Shown here: positions 28,006 to 36,522 of the stretch, in pieces
Layout: the number at the start of each line of letters is the position of its first letter
How positions within the stretch are numbered: the first letter of the stretch is position 1
Assembly (NCBI RefSeq): GCF_024198215.1
Contig: NZ_JAKCFA010000017.1
Span: forward strand, 186,001 to 250,000
Origin: Myxococcus qinghaiensis
GTDB taxonomy: Bacteria > Myxococcota > Myxococcia > Myxococcales > Myxococcaceae
Direction of reading: 5' to 3'
DNA: 64,000 nucleotides
Translations under genes and position numbers: made by a program
Notes under the pieces: model-generated
Told to the model about the DNA's origin: nothing
Seen by the model: the letters and a program-made list of their open reading frames with translations, nothing else
Databases searched by the model: none

Positions 28006-30345
28006 ATGGTGGAAGAGATTCGTCCAACCGCGAAGGAGCTGCTGTCGCTGCCGCGCCTCGCGCCCCTGGTGCCCATGCTGTACGTGGCCTGGACGGACGG
28101 GGAGCTGACGCACGCGGAGATTCGGATGCTCGGCACCGCCGCACGCGCCCAGCCCTGGCTGGACCTGCGCTCCACCACCGTGCTCGCGCGCTGGTTGGAT
28201 CCGCTCCTGCCGCCCACGTCGAACGAGCTGGCGGTGGTGCGCGAGCACATCCGCTCCGCCGCCGCGCGCCTGTCGCTCAGCGCCCAGGACAGCCTCGCGG
28301 AGCTGGGCGCGAAGCTGGCCGAGCTGGTCTCCGGCACGAAGGAGCTGCCGCCGTCCGTCCCCGAGCTGGTGCGCGCGCTGGCGTCGGTGGAGGCGGTGCT
28401 GGGCGTCTCCAGCCGGGATGCCGTGCGCGCCCTCGTCCCCTCCGCCGCGCACGAGCCGCGCCGCATCGGCCCCACGGAGCCCACGTCCTTCGCGCCCGAG
28501 GCGCTGCGCGCGGTGCTGGACCGCAAGTACCCGGACGTCCGCGCCAAGGTGCGCGCGTGGCTGGAGGACCCGGCCTTCCGTCAGCAGCCCACGCTGGACA
28601 CGGCGAAGCAGCGCGAGCAGACCTTCACCTGGCTCAAGCAGCTCGCGGACGAGGGCCTGGGCCACATCGCCTTCCCGGAGGGTGACGAGGCCGGCGCGGA
28701 CCTGGGCGCCTTCATCGCCGCGTTCGAGACGCTGGCGCTCTTCGACATGAGCCTCGTGGTGAAGGCGGGCGTCCACTTCGGCCTGTTCGGCGCGAGCATC
28801 CTCTTCCTCGGCACGGAGCGGCACCACCGCGAGTACCTGCCGAAGGTCGCCACGCTGGAGCTGCCCGGCTGCTTCGCGATGAGCGAGCTGGGCCACGGCT
28901 CCAACGTGCGCGACGTGGAGACGGTGGCGCGCTACGACGCGGAGGCCGGCGACTTCATCGTCCACACGCCGACCGAGTCCGCGCGCAAGGAGTGGATTGG
29001 CAACGCCGCGGTCCACGGCCGCATCGCCACGGTGTTCGCGCAGTTGGAGGTCGGCGGCAAGGGCCTGGGCGTGCACGCCATCCTCGTCCCGCTGCGCGAC
29101 GCGCGGGGCCAGCTGATGCCCGGGGTGCGCATCGAGGACTGCGGCCGGAAGATGGGGCTCAACGGCGTGGACAACGGCCGCATCTGGTTCGACCACGTGC
29201 GGGTGCCTCGGGAGAACCTCCTGGACCGCTTCGGCCAGGTGAGCGCCGAGGGCGAGTACACCAGCTCCATCCCCAGCGACGGCCGGCGCTTCTTCACCAT
29301 GCTGGGCACGCTGGTGGCGGGCCGGGTGAGCGTGGCGTGCGCGTCGTTGAGCGGGGCCAAGAGCGGGCTCACCATCGCGGTGCGCTACGGAGATTTGCGC
29401 CGGCAGTTCGGCCCTCCGGGCGCGCCGGAGGTGCGGCTGTTGGACCACCAGACGCACCAACTGCGCCTGCTCCGGCCCCTGGCGAAGACGTACGCGCTCG
29501 ACTTCGCGCTGGAGTACCTGGTGGAGCGCTACGTGAAGCGCACCGAGGAGGACTCCATGGAGGTGGAGGCGCTGGCGGCGGGCCTCAAGGCGTATGCCTC
29601 GTGGAACGTGACGTCGGTGCTCCAGGAGGCGCGCGAGGCGTGTGGCGGCCAGGGCTACCTGGAGGCCAACCGGCTGTCGGGGCTGAAGGCGGACACGGAC
29701 ATCTTCACGACGTTCGAGGGCGACAACACGGTGCTGATGCAGCTGGTCGCCAAGAGCCTGCTGACGGACTACCGGCAGCGCTTCGAGGACGACCGCGTCT
29801 TCGCGGTGCTCAAGCTCATCGCCGAAAGGGCAACGGCGGTGGCGGACCGCAACCCCATCGCGGCGCGGCGCACTGGCAGCGAGCACCTGCGCGACAGCGA
29901 GTACCAGCTCCGGCTCCTGCGCTACCGCGAGGAGGACCTGCTGGCCTCGGTGGCGAAGCGGCTGCGCAAGCGGATATCCGCGGGCATGGAGGCCTTCGCC
30001 GCCTTCAACCAGGTCCAGGCGCACCTGGTCGCGGTGGCGCACGCGCACATCGAGCGCGTGGTGCTGGAGCAGTTCCTCCACGGCGTGGCGACGGTGAAGG
30101 ACGAGGGGCTCAAGGTGGTGCTGGGCCGGCTGTGCGACCTCTATGGCCTGTCGTGCCTGGAGTCCTCCAGCGGCTGGTTCCAGGAGAACGGACTGATGGA
30201 AGGCAACAAGGCCCTGGCCATCCGCAAGGAGGTCGTGAAGCTCTGCACGGAGCTGCGGCCGGACGCGGTGGCGCTGGTGGATGCCTTTGGCATCCCGGAC
30301 GCCTGCCTCGCCTCGCCCATCGGCCTGGGGCACCTGTCGGCGTGA
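28006..30345 (+). CDS. Acyl-CoA dehydrogenase/oxidase fused to an N-terminal TerB-like domain
   Basis: 779 residues. Residues 12-100 resemble a TerB-like helical module (LVPMLYVAWTDGELTHAEIRML). A linker is followed by a full acyl-CoA oxidase-type flavoenzyme: CFAMSELGHGSNVRDVETVA from residue 289, the WIGNAAVHGRIATVFAQL strand, KMGLNGVDNGRIWFDHVRVP, and the segment before the active-site Glu (ACGGQGYLEANRL, then TTFEGDNTVLMQ, Glu571). It oxidises the alpha-beta bond of acyl-CoA esters; whether oxygen or ETF is the acceptor cannot be read. Start at 28006 was chosen from the TerB-like homology and GGAG upstream. Fits the lipid-to-acetyl-CoA theme of aceB-aceA. Confidence 0.9.
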   Translation: MVEEIRPTAKELLSLPRLAPLVPMLYVAWTDGELTHAEIRMLGTAARAQPWLDLRSTTVLARWLDPLLPPTSNELAVVREHIRSAAARLSLSAQDSLAELGAKLAELVSGTKELPPSVPELVRALASVEAVLGVSSRDAVRALVPSAAHEPRRIGPTEPTSFAPEALRAVLDRKYPDVRAKVRAWLEDPAFRQQPTLDTAKQREQTFTWLKQLADEGLGHIAFPEGDEAGADLGAFIAAFETLALFDMSLVVKAGVHFGLFGASILFLGTERHHREYLPKVATLELPGCFAMSELGHGSNVRDVETVARYDAEAGDFIVHTPTESARKEWIGNAAVHGRIATVFAQLEVGGKGLGVHAILVPLRDARGQLMPGVRIEDCGRKMGLNGVDNGRIWFDHVRVPRENLLDRFGQVSAEGEYTSSIPSDGRRFFTMLGTLVAGRVSVACASLSGAKSGLTIAVRYGDLRRQFGPPGAPEVRLLDHQTHQLRLLRPLAKTYALDFALEYLVERYVKRTEEDSMEVEALAAGLKAYASWNVTSVLQEAREACGGQGYLEANRLSGLKADTDIFTTFEGDNTVLMQLVAKSLLTDYRQRFEDDRVFAVLKLIAERATAVADRNPIAARRTGSEHLRDSEYQLRLLRYREEDLLASVAKRLRKRISAGMEAFAAFNQVQAHLVAVAHAHIERVVLEQFLHGVATVKDEGLKVVLGRLCDLYGLSCLESSSGWFQENGLMEGNKALAIRKEVVKLCTELRPDAVALVDAFGIPDACLASPIGLGHLSA

Positions 30346-30413
30346 CGTGAGGTGAACACTCGCGGGCCCTGGGGGGCTGACGGCCTGGGCAAGGCTGCGC
30401 AGCTTCCCAGGCC

Positions 30414-30929
30414 ATGAAAAGCCTCGCGACGACGATGTGGCTCTGCATGCTCGGACTGCTGTCCGCGTGTGCGTCCGTGTCTCCGGTGGAGCGTGCGGCC
30501 GCGCTGGAGGAGCAGAACCGCCAGCAGGCGCGGCTCCTCACCGAGGAGCTCTACAACCTGCGCAAGCTGGACCGCGTCGCGGAGCTGTTCTCCGAGGACT
30601 ACGTGGACCACTCGCAGGGCGCGCCCACGAATGTCGTGGGCCCCGCCGCCGTGCGCCAGCAGGCCGAGGCGACGTTCCAGGCCTTCCCGGACCTGCGCTT
30701 CGACGTCCTCCACGTGGTGGCGGACGGAGACCTGGTGCTGGTGCACTGGAAGGCCCAGGGCACGGATGCGCAGCACCCGGACGAGGCGGGCAAGCCCCGT
30801 CAGCTCGCGCTCAATGGCCACTCGCTCTACCGGATGCGCGACGGCAAGGTGGTGGAGTCGTGGGACATCTCCGACCGCCTCGACCCGCTGCTGCAACGCG
30901 GTTACAAAATCGTCCCGCCCCGGCAGTGA
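30414..30929 (+). CDS. SnoaL/ester-cyclase-like lipoprotein
   Basis: 171 residues. Lipoprotein signal (MKSLATTMWLCMLGLLSAC, Cys19) followed by an NTF2-like alpha+beta fold of the SnoaL-like polyketide-cyclase/ester-cyclase group: ELYNLRKLDRVAELFSEDYV, DHSQG, ATFQAFPDLRF, and GHSLYRMRDGKVVESWDI. The conserved pocket residues (Asp/His in YVDHSQG and Trp in ESWD) are present. Exported SnoaL-like proteins often bind or isomerise small molecules, but the substrate is unknown. 68 bases after the acyl-CoA oxidase gene; possibly the same transcript. Confidence 0.85.
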   Translation: MKSLATTMWLCMLGLLSACASVSPVERAAALEEQNRQQARLLTEELYNLRKLDRVAELFSEDYVDHSQGAPTNVVGPAAVRQQAEATFQAFPDLRFDVLHVVADGDLVLVHWKAQGTDAQHPDEAGKPRQLALNGHSLYRMRDGKVVESWDISDRLDPLLQRGYKIVPPRQ

Positions 30930-30936
30930 CGCGGCG

Positions 30937-31563
30937 TCACTGGAGGACGGCGGGCGCCTGGAAGACCTCGCCGTCGCGGCCCTCCACGCGCAGGCTGGCC
31001 CCGTCGGACGGGCCCACCTTCAGCTCCACGCGCGGCTGACCCCGGCGGTCCACCAGCATCAGTCCCGGAGAGCCGTGCTCGTCCGCGCCCAGAATCGCGC
31101 GGGGCCGGCCATCCGCGTCCGCCAGCTCCAGTCGCGAGGAGCCGTCCACCTGGAGCCCCACCGCGAACAGGTCGATGCCGCCGGGCTTGGACAACGTCAG
31201 GCGCGGCGCTTCGTCCGAGTACACGGTGAGCTCGGCCAGGGACTCGCCCCCGGCCGTGGAGAAGCGCAGCCGGGGTGAGCCATCCACCGCCACGCCCAGC
31301 AAGGCGCGCGGACGCCCCAGGCCGTCATGCAGCACCAGCCCCGCGGCGCCCGAGTCATCCAGCCCCAGCGAGGCCCGACGCATTCCCTGGGCGTCGTTGA
31401 GCACCAGGCGCGAGGCCACCAGCTCTCCACCCAGCGTCGGCGCGGGCTTCAGCGCCGCGGTGCCCAGCCCCACCCCCGCCAGCGCGAGCGCCGCGAAGGT
31501 GAGTCCCTGCAACCGCCGACAGCGGCGCTCCAGTCGCTCCAGCCGCGCATCCACCGAATCCAT
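30937..31563 (-). CDS. Single-pass membrane protein with Asp-Gly beta repeats
   Basis: 208 residues. A short coiled N-terminus (MDSVDARLERLERRCRR) and one membrane helix (about 21-39) anchor a domain made of about eight units of 17-20 residues with the pattern L-V-L-x-D-x-x-G-x-x-R-A-x-L-G (for example GAAGLVLHDGLGRPRALLGV). Such a pattern suggests a beta-solenoid or stacked hairpins outside the membrane. I know of no assigned function. Start supported by GGGAGG upstream. Converges with the SnoaL-like gene, 7 bases apart. Confidence 0.75.
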   Translation of the reverse strand: MDSVDARLERLERRCRRLQGLTFAALALAGVGLGTAALKPAPTLGGELVASRLVLNDAQGMRRASLGLDDSGAAGLVLHDGLGRPRALLGVAVDGSPRLRFSTAGGESLAELTVYSDEAPRLTLSKPGGIDLFAVGLQVDGSSRLELADADGRPRAILGADEHGSPGLMLVDRRGQPRVELKVGPSDGASLRVEGRDGEVFQAPAVLQ

Positions 31564-31646
31564 CTCGAGCCTCCCGCCAGGGCCAACGGCCCCTGGACCC
31601 CCACAGCCTAGCGGAAAAGGCTCGGATGGACCGGCCACCGGTGACG

Positions 31647-32408
31647 TCAGATGTCGACGTCGTTCGAGTTGGCGTTGACGTAGTCCCGCGTGTCGCGGTT
31701 GATGGGACGACCGCGGCCGAAGAGGAAGCCCAGCTTGAACTGGACGAAGCCTCCGTTGAAGCCCGCTCCCAGCTCCGACTCGGAGTCCGTGGTGTTGAAC
31801 TCGCCAATGACAGGAATGGAGACGCCGACCTCGGGCATCAGCCGGAAGCCCTCGGTGACCCGCAGCGCGTAGCCCACGGAGGCGCCCACGCTCAGCAGGT
31901 TCGCGGCCGCGCTGTCGGTGGAGCTGCCGCCCGAGATGCGCGTCGCGGACACCCGAGGCCCCAGCACCAGCTCCGACCCACCCGCCGTCTTGAAGCCCAC
32001 CAGCAGGGGCACCGCCACGTTGACATAGCTGCCCACCGCGTCGTCGTCGCTGCCCAGGAAGACACCCATCACCGAGGGCGCCAGGGAGATGGCCAGGTTC
32101 GGGTCATCGGGGCTGGTGAGCAGGAACTTCGACTGGAGCTCGGCCAGCGACGAGCCGAAGCGCACGCCCAGGTCCACGCGCTCCGTCACACCGAAGCGCG
32201 CCGCCAGGTCGATGTGTGGATAGTAGATGCCCCCCGAACCCGTCTCGCTGTCCCCGATGACAGCGGCGCCTCCGACACCCGGTTCAATGGCGAACTGGAA
32301 CTTGCCTGCGCCCAGCGTGTCCGCCGTCTGCACATGACTCACCGAAACACAGCCGGTCCCCACAAAGCCCGCGCACAGCGCGACAGCCACCACGGCACGA
32401 CGCATCAT
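31647..32408 (-). CDS. Outer-membrane beta-barrel-like lipoprotein
   Basis: 253 residues from Met at 32408 (MMRRAVVAVALCAGFVGTGC, lipoprotein Cys20). The mature chain alternates hydrophobic and polar residues in strands typical of a small porin-like barrel (KFQFAIEPGVGG, RVDLGVRFGSSLAEL, FVQFKLGFLF), though the last residues are Asp/Asn-rich instead of the usual terminal Phe. Function unknown. An in-frame start at 32510 is possible but would remove the signal peptide from the N-terminus. Confidence 0.75.
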   Translation of the reverse strand: MMRRAVVAVALCAGFVGTGCVSVSHVQTADTLGAGKFQFAIEPGVGGAAVIGDSETGSGGIYYPHIDLAARFGVTERVDLGVRFGSSLAELQSKFLLTSPDDPNLAISLAPSVMGVFLGSDDDAVGSYVNVAVPLLVGFKTAGGSELVLGPRVSATRISGGSSTDSAAANLLSVGASVGYALRVTEGFRLMPEVGVSIPVIGEFNTTDSESELGAGFNGGFVQFKLGFLFGRGRPINRDTRDYVNANSNDVDI

Positions 32409-32575
32409 CTGGATTTGCCCCACGTCCAAACGCCCCCTCATTGGAACGTTGCGAGGGCTCCAGACGTTGGGGGGTTCTGAACATTCACTGGGAATATCCA
32501 ATCCAGACACCTTTTCGTCACAACCCGCGGCCCCCGGGGCTGACAGCGGGGTGTCGGCGACGCGAGAATGCGCGA

Positions 32576-33034
32576 ATGAGACAGCTCGACCAGGAGCGGT
32601 TGCTGGGAGCCTACCGGGCGACGCGGTATGTCATTCGCCCGCATGGCTCCACGGAAGGCGTGGAGCAGGTGCTGCGAGTGGGACGGCTGCACCCCGCGCT
32701 CGACGCCGCCCTGGCGGCACGAGGACATCGGGAGTGGGCCTTCCTGACGGCCTGGAATCCGGGTTCCCGCCCTCGCGGCAAGGACGAGAACCAGCGCGCG
32801 CAGGAGCGGCTGGTGTCCCAGCTCATCGCGGGGGGCTGGGTGGTGGCGCCCGCCATCGGCGAGGCGGAGGACGGCAGCTGGTCCGAGCAGAGCCTCTTCG
32901 TCCCGGGCCTGCCCCGCGCGGAGGCGGAGCGCTTCGGTCGCGCGCACGGACAGGTGGCCATCCTGGTGGGGCGCACCGGCGGCCCCGCGGAGCTGCTGCC
33001 GTGCGGCAACGAAGCACCGCCGCCCGTTCCTTGA
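32576..33034 (+). CDS. DUF3293-like protein
   Basis: 152 residues. Matches the small cytoplasmic family of unknown function with FLTAWNPGSRPRGKDENQRAQERL, in which the segment WNPxS...ENxxR is characteristic, and a C-terminal QVAILVGRTGGPAELLP. No catalytic role is known. The start at 32576 excludes an upstream frame that would run into the divergent promoter. Divergent from the barrel lipoprotein gene by 167 bases. Confidence 0.75.
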   Translation: MRQLDQERLLGAYRATRYVIRPHGSTEGVEQVLRVGRLHPALDAALAARGHREWAFLTAWNPGSRPRGKDENQRAQERLVSQLIAGGWVVAPAIGEAEDGSWSEQSLFVPGLPRAEAERFGRAHGQVAILVGRTGGPAELLPCGNEAPPPVP

Positions 33035-33164
33035 AGCGGGGCGACAGTCGCGCCCCCCTGTCTAGACGAAGTCGGGGCGTGAGCTTCACCGTGTCGCCAT
33101 GAACTCGAGCCATCGTCCACGAACCAGGGTAGGTTCCGACTCCCTGCTCGTCGGAGTTCCATCG

Positions 33165-35132
33165 ATGCCTCAAGCCACACCGCGCTCGCCACCTACGGGA
33201 GCGCGCCCTAGCGTCTTCCTTCTCGCCGGAGCGTTTGTCACCGGCATGTTCCTCTTCGCCCATGGAGGCTGCGGAGGTGACGAGTGCCAGGACGCCGCCG
33301 ACTGCCGCTTCGACAACAGCGCACCGGCCGAGGGCAAGGAGTGGGTCTGCGAGGACAAGCGCTGCCAGCAGCACCCCGTCCAGCCGCCGCCCCCGGACGC
33401 TGGGACGACCGACGCGGGGACGACCGACGCGGGGACGACCGACGCGGGGACAACCGACGCTGGGACGCGCGACGCTGGGACGACCGACGCGGGGACGCGC
33501 GACTCGGGGACGACCGACTCGGGTCCCACCACAGTGAGCGTGCAGGTGCTGGCGTTCAATGACTTCCACGGACAGCTCGAGGAACCCGGAGGTCAGATTC
33601 TGATGGGCGTGGCCCCCGACGGTGGGCCGGTGCGGGTGAACGCGGGCGGCGTGACGTACTTCGCCCGGCACATCGCGGCCCTGCGGGCCACCAATCCGAA
33701 CACGGTGGTGGTGGCGGCGGGAGACCTCATCGGCGCCTCGCCGCTGGTGTCGGCGCTCTTCCACGACGAGCCCACCATCGAGGCGATGAATCTAATCGGC
33801 CTGGACCTGGTCGCGGTGGGCAACCACGAGTTCGACGAGGGCAGCACGGAGCTGTTGCGCATGCAGTCGGGCGGCTGCCACCCGGTGGATGGCTGCCTGG
33901 ACGGGGATGGCTTCCCGGGCGCGAAGTTCAAGTTCCTGGCGGCCAACGTGGCCACGGGCGTGGACCGCACGCTGTTCCCCCGCTACGACGTGCGCGAGTT
34001 CGAGGGCGTGAAGGTGGCCTTCATCGGCATGACGTTGGAGGACACGCCGGAAATCGTCACGCCCACGGGCGTGGCGGGGCTCACCTTCAAGGACGAAGTG
34101 CAGACGGTGAACGCGCTGGTGCCAGAGCTGCGGCAGCAGGGCATCGAAGCCATCATCGTGGTGGTGCACCAGGGCGGCAATCCGAGCCCGAACGCGCTGG
34201 TGAACGAATGCAAGGGTTCGGGCGCGGACGGCCTCATCTCAGGTGCCATCGTTGGCATCGCCAAGGGCCTCAACGACGCGGTGGATGTCATCGTCAGCGG
34301 CCACACGCATCAAGCCTACAACTGCGTCATCGATGGCAAGGTCGTCACGAGCGCCTCGTCGTTGGGGCGGCTCGTCACGGACATCGACCTGACGTTGAGC
34401 AAGGCGACGGGCGACGTCGTGGGGGCGCGAGCGAACAACGTCATCGTCACTCGCGACGTGCAGGAGGTCGGCGCGGTGAAGGAGCTGGTGACGAAGTACC
34501 AGGGGCTCGTCACGGCGCGGGCCAACCGGGTCATCGGCTGGGTGGCACAGGCGCTCAGATCGCAGTCGGATTCCGCGGGCCAGTCCACCCTGGGTTCAGT
34601 CATCGCGGACTCGCAGTTGGAGGCGACGAAGCCCGCGAACATGGGTGGGGCGCATGTGGCCTTCATGAACCCGGGCGGCCTGCGCGCGGACATCGCCCAG
34701 GGCGAGGTCACCTACGGCGAGGCCTTCGCCACACAGCCGTTCGGCAACAGCCTGGTCACCCTGACGCTGACGGGCGCGCAAATCGAGCAACTGCTGGAGT
34801 GGCAGTGGCGGCCGTCGGGAGCCACCCTCATGCTGTTGCCGTCGGCGGGCTTCACCTATGCGTTCAGCGCGTCGGCGCCCATCGGAAACCGCGTCAACCC
34901 GGCGTCCATCCGGATCAACGGCGTGACGGTGGACCCGGCGGCGAACTACCGCGTCACCGCGAACAACTACCTCGCGAGTGGGGGTGATGGCTTCGAGCTG
35001 CTCGCCGAGGGGACGAACCGGCTGGGTGGCGACCTGGACAGCGACGCGATGGAGGCCTACCTGAAGGCGCACAGCAGCGCGGCGAGCCCCTTGCCCGCCC
35101 CCGCGCTCAATCGCGTCACCGTGCTGCCGTAG
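33165..35132 (+). CDS. Exported 5'-nucleotidase, UshA/metallophosphatase family
   Basis: 655 residues from Met at 33165, preceded by GGAG; a start at 33099 is also in frame. Lipoprotein-like signal (HGGCGG), a Cys-rich segment (ECQDAADCRFDNS), a nine-unit Asp-Ala-Gly-Thr-Thr linker, then the metallophosphatase domain: NDFHGQ (Asp133, His135), GDLIGAS, GNHEFD (Asn220, His221), and SGHTHQAYNC. The C-terminal substrate-binding domain has NPGGLRADI and NNYLASGGDGF, where aromatic and Asp residues pack the nucleobase. Expected to dephosphorylate nucleotides or UDP-sugars outside the cytoplasm. Converges with a lipoprotein gene. Confidence 0.92.
   Translation: MPQATPRSPPTGARPSVFLLAGAFVTGMFLFAHGGCGGDECQDAADCRFDNSAPAEGKEWVCEDKRCQQHPVQPPPPDAGTTDAGTTDAGTTDAGTTDAGTRDAGTTDAGTRDSGTTDSGPTTVSVQVLAFNDFHGQLEEPGGQILMGVAPDGGPVRVNAGGVTYFARHIAALRATNPNTVVVAAGDLIGASPLVSALFHDEPTIEAMNLIGLDLVAVGNHEFDEGSTELLRMQSGGCHPVDGCLDGDGFPGAKFKFLAANVATGVDRTLFPRYDVREFEGVKVAFIGMTLEDTPEIVTPTGVAGLTFKDEVQTVNALVPELRQQGIEAIIVVVHQGGNPSPNALVNECKGSGADGLISGAIVGIAKGLNDAVDVIVSGHTHQAYNCVIDGKVVTSASSLGRLVTDIDLTLSKATGDVVGARANNVIVTRDVQEVGAVKELVTKYQGLVTARANRVIGWVAQALRSQSDSAGQSTLGSVIADSQLEATKPANMGGAHVAFMNPGGLRADIAQGEVTYGEAFATQPFGNSLVTLTLTGAQIEQLLEWQWRPSGATLMLLPSAGFTYAFSASAPIGNRVNPASIRINGVTVDPAANYRVTANNYLASGGDGFELLAEGTNRLGGDLDSDAMEAYLKAHSSAASPLPAPALNRVTVLP
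33396..33530 (+). repeat. Nine tandem 15-base repeats coding Asp-Ala-Gly-Thr-Thr
   Basis: Nine units of 15 bases (typical unit GACGCGGGGACGACC). They encode DAGTT four times, then DAGTR, DAGTT, DAGTR, DSGTT, DSGPT, in the linker between the lipoprotein Cys-rich head and the nucleotidase domain. The near-identical units make it a likely site of copy-number change by slippage, altering linker length without shifting the frame. Confidence 0.85.
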
Positions 35133-35150
35133 CGGCGGCCTCCGGCTGTG

Positions 35151-35573
35151 TCAGGGGATGGGTCCGCGCCCCTGACCGCCGGCGGGCACATCCTCGCCCT
35201 GGCCGGGGACGTTCTCAGGAGTCGTGGTGGAGCCCGGGAGGATTTCAATCTCCTGGGCGCGCGTCACCCTGCGGGCAATCTCGTCGAACTCCAGCTCCAC
35301 GCCCCGGCCAGGCTTGTCCTTCAAGCCGAAGCGGATGCGCCAGAGGTTGGGGCGGATCTCCACGGCCTCGCCGGCCTGGGCCAGGACGAAGCTGTTGTTG
35401 CGGGCGTATTCCTCACCAGCCTGGATGACGTCGCGCTCGCCCAGCTCCGCCTGCACGGAGGCCGAGGAGGGGGGAACGGGCGGGCGACCAGTGGGCCCCG
35501 CGCAACCCGCTCCAACCAGGAGGGCGGAGGGCAGCAGGAGGCGACGGAGGGTGCGCGAGCGAGGCCAGGACAT
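35151..35573 (-). CDS. Small lipoprotein of unknown function
   Basis: 140 residues from Met at 35573 (MSWPRSRTLRRLLLPSALLVGAGC, lipoprotein Cys24). The mature part has a short beta-rich domain (AGEEYARNNSFVLAQAGEAV, NLWRIRFGLKDKPGRGVELEF) and a Gly/Pro-rich tail ending GGQGRGPIP. No family recognised. Converges with the nucleotidase gene, 18 bases apart. Confidence 0.75.
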   Translation of the reverse strand: MSWPRSRTLRRLLLPSALLVGAGCAGPTGRPPVPPSSASVQAELGERDVIQAGEEYARNNSFVLAQAGEAVEIRPNLWRIRFGLKDKPGRGVELEFDEIARRVTRAQEIEILPGSTTTPENVPGQGEDVPAGGQGRGPIP

Positions 35574-35723
35574 GTGTCCAAGTTTGGGCATCGGCCATGC
35601 CACCCGCAGCCGAGAGGCCGGGCACGGCGGCGCGCGGAATTCGCGCCTGCTCGGTGCACCAGCTTGGGACTTGCGCGCGGCGGGTGGCGGGAATCAACGG
35701 GCGGGCTCGAAGTGCCCACCCGG

Positions 35724-35749
35724 CCCCCGCTCCGCCATGAGAGCGGGGG
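35724..35749 (-). terminator. Strong hairpin downstream of clpP
   Basis: Perfect 9-base stem CCCCCGCTC / GAGCGGGGG with an 8-base loop, 17 bases beyond the clpP stop. No T-run follows, as is common in very G+C-rich genomes. Probably ends clpP transcription before the lipoprotein gene. Confidence 0.55.
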
Positions 35750-35765
35750 GAGGTGCGACGCGCTG

Positions 35766-36380
<615 letters not shown>

Positions 36381-36471
36381 GGCTCCCCTACCCTAATCGT
36401 CCTGTCGCGCTCGCGCCCGCTCGTTCTTGCCCCAGCGTGCGCTGGCCCACGGTTGGGACGGGGGAAGGCCC

Positions 36472-36500
36472 CCCGGATGCCCCTCGGTGGGGCGTCCGGG
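36472..36500 (-). terminator. Terminator hairpin downstream of fumC
   Basis: CCCGGATGCCCC (36472-36483) pairs with GGGGCGTCCGGG (36489-36500), 12 base pairs including one G-T, loop TCGGT. It lies 22 bases past the fumC stop on the minus strand. No T-run, but the stem is very stable, and it separates fumC from clpP. Confidence 0.65.
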
Positions 36501-36522
36501 CGGGGTGTAGGACAGGGGGTGC

